NCBI GenBank assembly: GCA_027886175.1
Contig: JAJNNQ010000009.1
Location: forward strand, 14,295,501 to 14,359,500
Length of the DNA stretch: 64,000 bases
Origin: Phylloscopus collybita
Lineage: Eukaryota > Chordata > Aves > Passeriformes > Phylloscopidae
Direction of reading: 5' to 3'
A program made the translations under genes and the position numbers. Below, one piece after another: positions 50,718 to 62,485 of the stretch. Numbering within the stretch: position 1 is the stretch's first letter; every line of letters starts with the position of its first letter. Below the pieces are notes generated by a model, which was not told the origin of the DNA, searched no databases, and saw only the letters and a program-made list of their open reading frames with translations.

Positions 50718-50789
50718 TGAATTCCCCCATTGATTCTAATGGGACTCTGAGATGCAAAACTTGTAAAATTTTGCAAGATTAGCCCTTTC
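50718..50789 (-). mobile_element. ancient palindromic MITE-like element
   Basis: On the - strand it starts GGGCTAATCTTGCAAAATTT and ends GTCCCATTAGAATCAATGGG. The centre is the near-palindrome CCCATTGATTCTAATGGG (+ strand 50726-50743). The end motif (GGGCC-ATCCTGCAAA) plus a CATTGA..TCAATGG centre is seen in an abundant old amniote palindromic repeat of DNA-transposon-like structure. Only one arm plus the centre is recognisable. The family name is not assigned. Confidence 0.45.
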
Positions 50790-53700
50790 CCAGTAGAATT
50801 ATTTTTGAATGTATATTGGCTCAAGAAGGATGGGAGTGGGCCTAATTTATCCAAGAAGTCTTTATCGGATAAGGTGATATACAGAACCATATTTTTAAAC
50901 ACACTGTTCTGAGACTCTGAACTTCAGCCTAAATGTGGAATAGGTGTGTGCCACACTGTACCTCAAAGGCTCCACAGGTCTGGTGGTCTGAATGTTATAA
51001 TGACCCATATCCTAAATGATTTAAGATATAGTGATGTTTGCCTTGCAAAGACAAAAAAGTGCACTTTTATGGAAGATCTGCCTCTCTACATCGTATCAGT
51101 GTGTGTATATGCATGGGCTCTCTCTGTCTCTATATAAATATAGATTAATAGACAGATGCATGGATTAATTAATTTTTTTGGACTCAGTTAACATCTCTCG
51201 CTACAAACAGCTGTACTGACACAGATGTGCTATGGTAGGAACTCCTTAAGACAGAAGTGCAACCATAGCTTCTTCATTACAAAAACACAGCTTTAGTTTC
51301 ATCATGCCTGTCTTTAAGGGGCCTGAGCCCAGGGGTGATACTCTGACATTTAGCAAAGAGCCTCCAGCCTTGCAAAGGTGGAAGAGTTGGATGGTTGGGA
51401 CTGTAATGTCTAACAGCCACTGATGACATCAGATCAATCCAAAGTCACCCACTGGGAAATGGAAAGCAGAAGAGTTTCTATACTTTGTTGGTGATAAGGT
51501 TTTAATGAAACAATAGTAACAGAACATGCAGTGCCAAAAGAGAAAATAAATTCGTCCAGGGTGAAATGATTAATATCTGAACCCAGAGCAGGTTATCAAG
51601 TAATAATAAATTATTTCTTACATTTAATAAATAACTTTTAAATATAAATAAGTAGAAGAGAAAAAGTGAATGTGATTCTAAATGTTTTATGGAAATATAC
51701 TAAAGGATACTAGAAAGAAAATGAACAAGCAGGACAAAAAAAGTTCCCACACAGTGCAATTGGCTTTTAAGAAGAAAAGAAAAGCAAAAGTGGCAAAAGT
51801 AACTAAAATATATTGTATCATCTTTCTCTGTAAAGCATTATCTTGAGTTGGTGAAAGTCAGTTACAGGGATCAGTGACAATTTGTAACTAACTTTTGAGG
51901 AACAAAGAATATCCATTTAAATATTCCATTGCTGCTGATAAAAATCAGGTAAGGGGATCCATGTAAATTAATGCCTGTTCTCTTTCCTTGCAGACAGAGG
52001 AAGAATTTCTCATACCTATGTGCTGTCAGTTTGATTGATATAACTGTAGAGAGGGAGTTCACGCTTAGTTTGCTTAGCAGTTGTTGTTTATTAAGAATTG
52101 ATAATGGTACTCCATGACAGGCCAAGCTCTATTGTGGTAGCTGCAGTTCTTTCCAAAGAGCTGACATTTACAGAGTAAGAAATAACTATAAACAATCAAC
52201 AGCTTTTGTATGGCAGGAACCTAAAGAATATTTGTTTGCTGCTTCCCTGGAATGTCTTGGTGCTTTTGTGCTTGTGACTTTCCCAGGTATGACATTTTGC
52301 ACTTATTTCAAAGAAACTGTTTTGAGACAGGAACTGCTTGAAAGCCATTGTGCTACTAACTTAGGAAATTGCATTTTCAAAATATTATTAAATATTTTTT
52401 GTTGTTTTCAGTAGTTGACTTAGCTTGGTTTTGTCTTTTGCTTGCTGTTATGAAGAACTTAGAATCACAAAAGACAATGTCTGGCAAAAAATGACCTGAG
52501 TTAATTTCTGAATGGCGTTTTTTTTTCTGTTGCTAACCTAAACTTAAAAAATTCTAAGCTGCAACATAAAGGAATCAAGTGTCCTTATTACATTAAAAGA
52601 AAGGATAACAAATAGCAAATATCTATTCACTATTGCATATGTAACAAATCTAGCATGGAGAAATGACTGATCATACTCTCACACACACTTTCACTCTCAC
52701 ACATGCTTGTTTGCATTATAAATTAATGTGGAAGCCTTTCATTGGGGAAATGGGAGAGCCAGTTGTTTCCAAGCACATGCACCAGGGAAAGCATGGGTGT
52801 AACTAATTATGCAGTCACTTGTGTCTCAGATGGAAAACGGATTAACTCTCCATGTGCTGCTGCCTTCCTCTCTAGTAGGGTCAACTAACACTTTAAGACT
52901 TGAGGTACATAATGAAAGACTTTTAAATTAGAAATGTGAAAGAAAATGTAATTTTTTAATGTGGTTACAGAAAGAATGGATTTCTTTGTTGTTAATTGAA
53001 GCAATAAGATGGATTAGATTAGTGCAAAAATAAGAATTTTAGAATGCTTTGTAAATATCAAAATAGTTATATGCATTTGTATAATCATAAACTTGGTCTT
53101 GGAAATGTTGTCTGTGTAGTTTGTTGTATGTGGTTTCCTTAGCAATGTATAAACATTACAAATGAAAATCTGAGTTCTCTTTCCTTCTCTCAGTGTGACT
53201 TCAGTTTTGGAATGAGTAGAAAACGTCCTTTCACTGTGTGGGTTTTTTTTTCATATTTAGTAAGGCTTTATTTAATAGGCAGTTATATTTTAATTTAAAT
53301 AGCAATTTATTTTAAATATCAGTTCAACCATAATTTAATTTGCTTCAATATATCCCAATTTCTTTCTATATTATAGTAAAATTTATATAAAGGAACAGAT
53401 AATGAAATTATTTTGTACAAGTAATTAAATATGGTGTGAAGATTTTCTGTGAAATTATTGTATGCAAATCAGACCATTTGTATTTATTTGAGTGGTCATG
53501 ACTTAAAAAAGCTTCTACACATTTAAATAAACAGACTGGAATTGCTTTTTGTATAGAATGTTATGTTTGCCAAAATGTAATATTTTGCTAGATAAACTGC
53601 TAAGCAAAACAAACAAAAAATTAAGCTCCAGTTAACACAAATTACATTGGTTACTCCCATTTAGCACCTCCATGAATTTGAGAAAGTAAATGTAAACTGG

Positions 53701-54547
53701 AAGTGAATTTGGATGTGCGTTCTCATGTAAGTGTTGTAGTTGCTGGAATAAAGTATATCAACAGTGTGATTCCTCAAGCATCTCCTCTGTGGTACTTTGT
53801 TGTTTTGCACACAATATTCTCATGTTCATTAAAACATGAGTGTTTAATTAAAACAGTGTGAGATGTGAGTAACACTTTAGCCTGTGAGTTAAGACACTAA
53901 GTTTCCAGTCCTTGGTAGGGAAAGTGTTTGATAAGTTATGCAAATGGAATAGTTTCTAAAGGAAATACTGAGGAAGACCAATGTAGGGGCTTTGCAGCTT
54001 CTGGTTCCACAGTGAACAGATACCTTTGAATGGACATTTTGTGTGGCAGCTGTAAATACAACTTCCTCCTGATAATCAGGTCTCTAGAGCTACGAGAAAT
54101 TCTCCAGAAATTCATACACAGTTACACAGCTACAGTTCAGTCTTGATCTAAGAGGAGCAAAAGGTTTATGCTGCTTATGCTTATGCACTGTAAAGTTATC
54201 TGGAATGGGAATTCAAAGCAGATGCACTGATTTTTCTCATTGAATCTACCTGTCTTCATTAAATATCAGTTTGATTGTTGAGAATCTGTGCCTCAAGTTA
54301 GGCACTATGACTACCCCTGCTATTGTGGCAACCATCCTTTCCAATACACAACTGTAGTGTGGGAAGGGTTGCATCTTTAATTCCTTAAGAACTGAGCAGA
54401 ATAATGCCCAATGGGAACATACAGTATACACAAGATGCTTCCACACTTTTGGTAAGTATCTCCTATTAAGGTCTTTTTTTCCCATTGCTCTAAGAAAATC
54501 TTTAACTTCTTTGCATGAGTACTTTAAAAAACTCCTGACACAAAAAA
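50790..54547. other. unassigned non-coding DNA, very AT-rich 52.9-53.7 kb
   Basis: No gene or repeat family recognised in about 3.7 kb. The block 52730-52920 and the AT-rich block 52920-53650 hold no simple repeat and might be conserved non-coding sequence, which is untested. Confidence 0.45.
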
Positions 54548-54633
54548 CCCCAACCACCACCACCAAAACAACAACAACAACAACAACAACAAGAGACAAG
54601 GACAGAAGAGACAGAGAGAAAAAGAGAGAGAAA
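54548..54633. repeat. compound (ACC)n(AAC)n(AG)n microsatellite
   Basis: CCACCACCACC (about 54551-54564) is followed by about nine AAC units (54566-54592) and an AG-rich tract to 54633. Confidence 0.9.
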
Positions 54634-55030
54634 TCACCTTTCTATATTCCTGAGTCTGCCTGTATTGGAAATCCACAAGGCTATTTGCTGACAACTTTGA
54701 TCTCTTGGTTACAGTAAAATCTTTCTGGTATTTTTACTTCTAAGATCTTAGTTAAACAAATTCTGTGACTGAACTTTTCCGAGAAATTATGAACATAAGA
54801 CTGAAAAAGATCAGTAAGAATACGGGAGAGGACAAAACTTGTTCACGGTGGGCATGTTTTTCTGATGTTATTTTCAAAATATTTAAGGAAAGGCTTTCCT
54901 TTTTAACTATTTACCTGCTACAATGAACCGTGATAAAGTTCTGTGGTATATAACAAAGCATATTTAGGGGGTTAGAACAAGGCAGAGGTTGTATGAATAC
55001 CATCACCTCCCATACCCATTCCCTCTGAAG
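54634..55030. other. unassigned non-coding DNA
   Basis: Nothing recognised until the C/T-rich stretch at 55001-55026 that precedes the exon-like segment. Confidence 0.4.
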
Positions 55031-55166
55031 AATCCGGCAGCTCTCGAACGACCGGCAATTGCTTTGGCCTCGCTGAAGAGTTTCAGGAAAAGTTGGAAAA
55101 CACCGCTATCTTGTGGCCAAAGGACGAACAACAACTGGAAAAGACATTTCCTCACCTGCCTGTTAG
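55031..55166 (+). other. possible coding exon (CpG-retaining, unidentified)
   Basis: An AG acceptor candidate at 55029-55030, after a C/T-rich run (55001-55026), opens a 136-base segment. It ends at 55166 in TTAG|GTCAGTA, a good donor apart from C at +3. The frame with codons starting at 55033 is open from 54997 to a TGA at about 55201. It reads as acidic/basic, helix-prone protein text containing FGLAEEFQEKLENTAILWP and KDEQQLEKTFPHLP. Entry phase would be 1 and exit phase 2. Eight CpGs fall in about 140 bases in an otherwise CpG-poor region. No ATG starts this frame, so it is invisible to ATG-based ORF scans. I do not recognise the protein. It could instead be a piece of a retroelement, or chance. 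Confidence 0.3.
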
Positions 55167-55203
55167 GTCAGTACCGAAAATACTAAGAAAATATCTTGCA
55201 TGA

Positions 55204-55745
55204 AAACTAGAATCTTGAAAGAATGGGATTTTAAAAGTCCCATTGGACCTGGGATGACTGCAGGATTTTCCCACATAAACTGAGTTTTCCTCTGGGTGTG
55301 ACTTTTATGTTGCGATCCTGAATTCAAAATATCAAAGTCAAGTTTTTGAATTTGGAGTTTTAAACACCCATTTGGCTTCATACAGTTTGAGCATTAAACT
55401 TTATTTTAGAAAGTTCAGGCCTTCAGTGTTAAATTTCTAGTGCCGAGGGACCAGATTGTCTTCTTTGGACTTAGCCAACCACTTTTATCTCTCATACATC
55501 CTGTGATCTCCTGCCCACTGATCTTGTACCTGCTTGAAAATGCAACTTCAACTGTAATAGTAAGCGGCTGAGGTCTTTGTGATGCATTTCAACTGGCTCT
55601 AGTGGAATCCAGTGCAGTTTGGTAGAATCCAACAATATAGGTGTTAATTTTGTTTGTTATTTTGTTAGGAGAACAATCTCCTATCAAGGAAAAACGTGCA
55701 CTCAATTTCTATCTATTCTATCTGATGTTAGATATGAATTTTATT
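55204..55745. other. unassigned non-coding DNA
   Basis: Nothing recognised. Confidence 0.45.
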
Positions 55746-55972
55746 TCATGGAATCCTGGAATGGTTTGGGTTGGAAGGGTCCTTCCAGGTCATCTATTTT
55801 CCAACTTCCCTGCTGTGGGCTGGGACATCTTTCACCAGACCACATTGCCCAGAATTCCATCCAACCTGGCCTTGAATAATCCTGTCCAGGGATGGGACAA
55901 CCTGTTTGAATGCCTCACCACCCTAAGAGTAAAGAATTTACCTAAGGTAAGGAATTTCTTCCTAAGTAAAAA
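55746..55972 (-). mobile_element. CR1 LINE fragment (3' end)
   Basis: On the + strand it begins TCATGGAATCCTGGAATGGT then TTGGGTTGGAAGGGTCC, the reverse complement of the CR1 3' end. It continues through TTCACCAGACCACATTGCCC, CCAACCTGGCCTTGAATAA, CAGGGATGGGACAACC and AAGGAATTTCTTCCTAAG. The last part shows a small local duplication (AAGAATTTACCTAAG / AGGAATTTCTTCCTAAG). It is 5'-truncated at about 55972 and non-coding. Confidence 0.92.
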
Positions 55973-57189
55973 ATGAATCTGTCGTAATTATGCCTAGTGT
56001 TCCTCTCTGTAATATCTATCTCCTGTAATTAATAATCTATTCTCTGTCTGAATCCTAGTAAAGCCTTCAATGCACAAAATGACTTGTTTAGTTTGTTAAT
56101 ATCTTGATCTCAAAAGAAAAATAGAGATTTTGGGGACAGTGATATCTTTCAAAATAAAGTGTTCTATTTTACTAGTATCATCCTAATTTGTTTGGGAGTA
56201 CTCTGTCATGTTGCAGTACCTAACATTAAAAAATATTTTTTTTTCTTCTCATATATCTTACATACTTTTTTTCACCCCCTAGATATAACAATTCTCAAAT
56301 TAAATACGAGAACTTTTGATTAATTCCTTATGCTGGTCATACTAATCCACAAAATGTAGAGTTGATGGGACAAGAATTCAAGTCATCAAGGATTAAAACT
56401 TTCAAGTTGTAGAGCACAGATCAAACTTCAAAGCTCCAACACTTAACCTAAAACATTATTTTCAGAATGTTGATAATATCAAGTCAAAAAAGATACAAGG
56501 ATTGCATTGCCAGAAAGGACAGAGTATACCAGGGAGTAAGGAGTGCCTGCTTTGCATTAAATCCTTCAGCATGGTATGATTTGACAGAATTTGAGTTGGC
56601 AAGGTTAATTGCACGAGATTCCTAGTGTTGTATGGTGGAAAAATTGCTGTGATCCTTAAATACAAAGGGAAGGAAAAATTAATAGAAGAAATAGAAAAAC
56701 ATGTGACCATATGCTACATTGTTATAGGAGATAGGATAGGAGCTCTGGCAACTGAATTTTGCTTGTAAATACATCAGGAGTGGATTGGGAGACTCTTAGA
56801 TGAGGCTGAAGAGCCCCTTCTGTTCACGTACATTCCTTCACTTTGATTCCCTCCAGCTCCACATTTTGCCATCTCAGAATTTGACACCTGTATTAGCAAT
56901 GAATGATATTCTCTCTCAAAAAACCAAAATCAATTGCATTTCTTCAGCTGCAGCAATTCTTCATCTTTGCTGGAGAGCACCCTAGGCCCTCATGTCTAGC
57001 TGTGCACATGTCCTGTACTCTAGTACTGCACTGCAGAGCTCTTGGTTAAAGCTTGTCTGCTTATCTAAAAGCCATCCAACTACTTTGCTTTCTTCCTCAT
57101 TCCCCAGTATCTAAAATACACTAAACCTTACCTCCCAATCTTAATTTCTTTCACATCCTTAATTCTCAGCATCCTTTGAAAGCACTAGT
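55973..57189. other. unassigned non-coding DNA
   Basis: No gene or repeat family recognised. Confidence 0.5.
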
Positions 57190-57408
57190 CATCGTGGGTG
57201 GTGGACATTGTGATCTGGATGATTCAACAGTGGGGCTCTAGTCAGCCATGTTGAGCAAAATGAGTTGATGACAGGTTTGGGCCAAGGTTAGTGTACTTGG
57301 CATGTGGATATGATTTAGTGGTGAACAGGGCAGTGTTGGGTTAAACAGTTGGACACGATGATCTCAGGGGTGTTTTCCACCCTCAATCATTCTATGATTA
57401 TGAACTAT
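57190..57408 (+). mobile_element. CR1-type 3' end (different subfamily)
   Basis: GATTTAGTGGTGAACAGGGC, AGTGTTGGGTTAAACAGTTG, GACACGATGATCTCAGGGG, GTTTTCCACCCTCAATC and the tail ATTCTATGATTATG resemble a bird CR1 subfamily 3' end that carries 'TTTAGTGGTGGAC...GGCAGTGTTGGGTT' before GTTGGACTCGATGATCTT. The part before about 57285 is weaker and may be unrelated. Confidence 0.6.
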
Positions 57409-58139
57409 GCAATGTATCACAACGGGTACAAACATCCTTTCCTGACAGAAGTGCTGGCAGTTCTTTCTTATGAATTATCCTTGTACTCTATTTAAATGGA
57501 AGTCATATAAAATAGGACTTACTAAGGGTTGAATTCATTGAATTTAACATAGTCCAACATATTCTCTTGGCCTGTTTAATCTTTGTAAAACAGATGGATA
57601 ATATATTCATTTTTTGCCTCTGGACTCATTAGTTAGAAAGTTTTTATATCAGGCCTCTATCTTCTGAAGTTTAGCTGCCTCAATGTACTGCATTTCGGAT
57701 TAAGTCTTCTCTAAACTTGTCTATCTAAAGGGGCAAACCTAAAGTATGGAGTCACTGGTACAATAGTTCATAAAAATTTAAGAGATCTCTAGGTAAAAAA
57801 ACTCTGTCTGTGGTACAGTTTCTATGGTAGCAGCCTCTTGGCTGTTTCATTGCTGCTTTCCAGACTAGATCTGTATATAGCAGATGGCAAGTGGGTTGAC
57901 ATCTGAGTTTGAGTCATGCCAATTGAAATTGACAACCTCATGTTAAGTATGCTAATCCTTAATTGGAAAGTATATCCCATTTGGACTACTGAATTCGCTG
58001 AGCTTTCATTGAAGAAGACTGCAAATCTGTTGTAGTCTATTAGGATAAAGCAGACTCCAGAAGCAGGGCAAATTTTCTTCCTTTTTCTATGAAAAAGATT
58101 CTTTGGGAGGAACTGCTATGACACTTAAGATCAGAAAGA
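57409..58139. other. unassigned non-coding DNA
   Basis: Nothing recognised. Confidence 0.5.
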
Positions 58140-58248
58140 AGTTGTTATTTGTTTTGTTGTGTGGTATTTGTTGTGTGGGCTTCTTTTGTTTTGTGGGGAT
58201 TTTTAAATTATTATTTTTGGGTTTTTTTTTTGTTTTGTAGTTGTTTTA
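58140..58248. repeat. T/G-rich low-complexity tract
   Basis: Irregular GTTTT/GTGTGG/TTTTTT sequence with no C in long stretches, probably a decayed simple repeat. Confidence 0.7.
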
Positions 58249-58721
58249 AGGAAGAATGCCTTTTTGGACTTGAGAACAGTGTTTAATGAGGCTATAGGCA
58301 TGCTGGATGAACTTCAAAATCCTGAAAGTTTGGCTTATGTTGACACCTTGAGTTTTTGAAAGTGGGCTCAAAGCCATACATCCAGAAGGCTAAGGAATCC
58401 TATAGGCACTACTACTGCTGCTGCTCAGACAATAGATAATTCTAAATAGTAGGCTGCATCCTATCTCTACATATTATCAGTAAGGAAAATTAACACTTGT
58501 TTGAGTTGAAGGCACTGAATCCTATGCTTGTATAGCTGTTAGAAAAAAAAAAAAAACCAGCAGGATTTTTTCCCCTTTTTTTCTTGTGAAGACTCTTGAA
58601 GGACAAATAGGATAAATTGACTCAAATGTTTGGGTCAAGATGAAAAAATTCATTGCATTGAATTTTTTTCCAGTTTGAATGGGAAATTTAAACAGAAATT
58701 TAAGTGGGTTTTTTTGTTTAG
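58249..58721. other. unassigned non-coding DNA
   Basis: No gene recognised. A 14-A run lies at about 58543-58556. Confidence 0.45.
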
Positions 58722-58758
58722 TTGTTTTGTTTTGTTTTGTTTTGCTTTGTTTTGTTTT
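58722..58758. repeat. (TTTTG)n simple repeat
   Basis: Seven TTTTG-type units with one TTTGC interruption. Confidence 0.9.
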
Positions 58759-61700
58759 AAGGACTAACCTTAAAGGATCAGGGGATCTTCTGCAGTTTAA
58801 TCTTCTTAAGTTCTCCTTTACTCCTTGCACTTAGCATCTTGTCCAAATGAGAGGCTGGAGAAGATAAGGGAATGCTTGCAAAGCACTTGAATTTTCTCAT
58901 TTGAAATGAAATATTTATTTTGAAAGTTCAATGAATTTCATAAGGTACATGATAAAATATAAGGGTTTAAATCTCTGAAATAATTCATGAGGGCAGGATA
59001 GGAATGCTGGAAACAACATGAGCCATGGTTTGGCTAAAGATGGAATAAGGTCTTTATTGAAGAGGTTTTGCATTATTCTAGGAGCTTTGTATAATCAACA
59101 TTCAGTTTTCTGCAGATCTCTGTTAACCCAGCTACAGGGGGAGGGTGCACCTAGCTGACATGCCTAAGGCATAAAAAACTCTTTGTTGAATACTGTGGCA
59201 AAAGTTGAGCAAAAGATTTAAAAGGTCTACCACTCTATTTACACTTTCTACTCTGGAGTGTGTATTTTCTGATTTTTGTGATGCTGTGATTGCTGCATGT
59301 CTGGCAAATTTTTCTCATCCTTACTCTGGCTGTATCCATGCTGGCTCTGCATAGTGTTTCTCTTCTCTGTGGCTAGAATAAGCCATATGGATTGAAGTCT
59401 GTGGTTTGGCAGATAAAACCTATGAAAACCTATGTCTTTTGCCAATGCAATATAATACATCTATTAAACAGTCCTGGTGTTAAATAAAAGGACCTTTCAT
59501 CTCAGACTGTGTAATGAAGGTACACTTCAAGATTTCTCTGGTTCGTGTAACTGCTACATGGAAGCCAGGGGTCAGAGAAGTCATGATGTCACACAGGGAC
59601 CTTTGAATTCCCATTTTTCAGCCAGTCCAGCAGCTGATGGGTCTATAGATAAAAGGTTAGAAGGGTTAGATGCCTCTTGTCATTTATCCTATGGTGTCTG
59701 CAACCGTAGGTAGCCTTGAAGATTATGAATAGATTATTTAAGGATCTCAGCCTGCTGTAGTCTGACTGAGTGTGGACAGGTACAGCTGATAGTTTGATGG
59801 GAAACACCAAAGATGCAAATCAAAAGACAAGCATTTTTTATTAAGCAAATGAAGCTTGGGCCTCTGTAACTACCTGTCTTGAGTTCAATCTCTACATTTG
59901 ACCATCCACAAAAGAGAATTAAATTACATATATGCTATGCATAACTTAGAGATGAGCAGAATGAGTCCTATACAAGAGTATCTACTGTTGTGACTGCAGC
60001 TGCAGAATTGGGCACTTTTTCAGCTGTCAGATGAGAAGAAACATGGCTGGAAAAATAAATGAAACCTGGCTGAAGCCCTTTGCAGAGGAACTCTTCTGTA
60101 AGCTGGTTTGGTTTATATTTTTTCTACATTGTTCTACTCCAGACACTTGCTGAAGAAAAACTTAACAATTCCATATTCATAGAGAAATTTTGTATCATAT
60201 TTCAGTCTGTTTTAATTGTTTTGAGTGCAATCATTTTCTACAGGTGCTGTGTGAACAGAAATGTTATATAAGTAGTAAGAAGTTTTAAGAAAGTCCCTGA
60301 AAATGGTGAACTCTTACTTAATCTTGTTGCATAACAAATAAATTATTTAAATATTTTAATTGATACAGATTAATAGATCAGAAAATATTTAAGTTTTCAG
60401 AAGATTTATATTTTTGATGAATTGGTACTATATGTTAAACTAGTTCTGAATACAAATTGCTCTATTCACATATAAAGGTAGTAGCTACATAATTCGTAGC
60501 TCATAGAAGTGTTAGAGATCTAAAGGAATCATGGAATCTTAGGGAATCTCATTAGTATTTTGAATTTCATCCCCACCTTTGATCGTATTTTTAATCTTGT
60601 ATTTACTATTTAGGTTAGAATCCAGTTTATTCTAAGAAATATTCAGTGGGATAACTATTACGTAGGTACATAATTTTACCTCTCCAGAGCAAGTCTTGAA
60701 ACAGAACAATGACTTCTATGCAGTCAAGAACTGGAGTCATAATTTGCACCTGCTAGCAAAACCATAAGACTTAAGCAGTACATGTCAAATTATTTTAAAA
60801 CACTGTATATATATATGAATTACTCATTTTGTTCAGTAAGGTTTATTGTTACATTTAAAAATCTTCATTAAATGCATTTTTTATATACCCTAAGGTGAAA
60901 TTTAGAAATTAAGGGGCGTATCTTAGTTCAGAGGTTCAGGTCCATAAAGACTTTAGTATATGGAAGCTGCACCTAGAGCATGACAAGTGCCCAGTAGATG
61001 TGATGACAGATTTTTATAAAGAACAGCCAAAACTATAGAAGATGACAAGAACAACAGTTCAAGGATTGCTTTGAACTTCTTAACACTTTTGACTTATAGG
61101 AATTGATTCTTTATTACCTCTGTAGAGACCAGCACTCTCAGAACGTGGACTGATGAGATTCTGTTACTAGCACACCACTGCTCAGAAATCCCTAGCTGTA
61201 CTAGCTGAACTTAGCAAAGCTCATCTGTTAGTAGACAACTTATATTTGTCTTGCTTTCTGAATATTCACTTGTCCAGTATCCCGATGTAGGACTTCTGGC
61301 TAGTGCCAGAAGTCTGTTCCAGTTTTAATTTAAAGTTAAGAGATATCAAATACAAGTATCTGAACTTCAAGGGTGAAATATCTTATATGAAAGACATTGG
61401 AAAAGTATAAAATGGAGGTTTTGAAAACAGATCCCTTCTCTACTCTGCTCACTCCTGGTATTTTTTTCCCTCATGTCTTAATTCATAGGTGAGGAACTTT
61501 GTCTGACTTCTGCAGTTGCAGCAAACTACAGAGAGCCCTTTTTCTGATCTTGGGAAAATTTCCTTCTCTCTTTCTTCTTTTTACTCTGGGTTTCCTCTCT
61601 TTACAAGCAAGTTCCCTGGTTTGCTCAGAGAAACTACAAGTTTTGCCCACAGCCTTTTTTCTCTCTGCCAACAGAGAAGTTTCTCTCACCTTTAGTGTGT

Positions 61701-62284
61701 TTAGTAGTTTGTGGGACTAGACCCCTCTTGAGGATCTGCCTGACTTATGATGAAACGATCAGAGAAACCTCTTCTGTGTTGTCCTATTGTGCCATTTTTA
61801 GACAAAGCGTAAGATATGAATTGCAAATAAACCAAGACACCAGATTTTGCACTCCTCAATATTTACTGCCAGCCAGAAAGATTTGAACTGAGAAGCAACT
61901 GGTATCATTCAGTCAAGTTCCAGTCAGGGAGTACATGTTTCCTCCTTGCAGTGTATTGTTTCATTATAAATGCAAAAACATTTATAACTTTTGAAGAAGT
62001 GTAACTCTGAAAAACTTTTTGTGTCAGTCTGCTCAGCAACAGCACCTGGAATTTAGTCACTCAGTCATGCATAACTTGCCATTGCTACACTCTTGTGTGA
62101 TCCTGCTGAGGGGAGGTATGGCTCTCCAGAGGTGAACTGTGGCAGAGAGGGAAAGTAAGGTGTTATTTAGAAAGCTTTAGTTTAGTGTGTTTCAAAACAC
62201 TGACATGGTTCATGGTTTCACTTGTTGTCCCACATTTCAAAAACTGGTATATTTTTGTAAATATGTTTGAGTGTGTGCCTGGTT
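58759..62284. other. unassigned non-coding DNA
   Basis: About 3.5 kb without a recognisable gene or family. A small (TA) run is at about 60804-60816. Around 59030-59200 AATAAAGACC occurs on the - strand, like an LTR poly(A) signal, but no other LTR part could be shown. Confidence 0.45.
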
Positions 62285-62485
62285 TTAGCAATTCTCTGAA
62301 ATCCCTGGCCAGGACTTCCCACATTCTGCCCATGGCCCAGGATTCCATTTCAGTCCCCTGAATCTGACAGTCCCTGCCCCAGTGGCACTACCAGAGGGCT
62401 GGTCTCCAGCCCCCTCAGCCCTGCCTGCCCATGGGTCCTGCTGAATCCAGGTGCCATCACTGAAGGCTGGGTCACAGGCTATGAC
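62285..62485. other. GC-rich unidentified segment
   Basis: A C-rich, CpG-poor patch (for example CAGCCCCCTCAGCCCTGCCT near 62409) stands out from AT-rich flanks. It may be part of a retroelement 5' region or an old pseudogene. I could not identify it and see no convincing reading frame. Confidence 0.35.

Noticed and set aside
54246..54599. 117-codon - strand frame starting with a long valine run
   Set aside because: The valines are simply the translated (GTT)n strand of the (AAC)n microsatellite at 54566-54592; the rest has no recognisable domain.
59030..59200. Possible - strand LTR poly(A) region (AATAAAGACC)
   Set aside because: No TG...CA ends, TATA-like box or target-site duplication could be located around it.
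60524..60560. Possible CR1 tail (AATCATGGAATCTTAGGGAATC)
   Set aside because: Only a few bases resemble the CR1 terminus and the expected GGTTTGGGTTGG does not follow.
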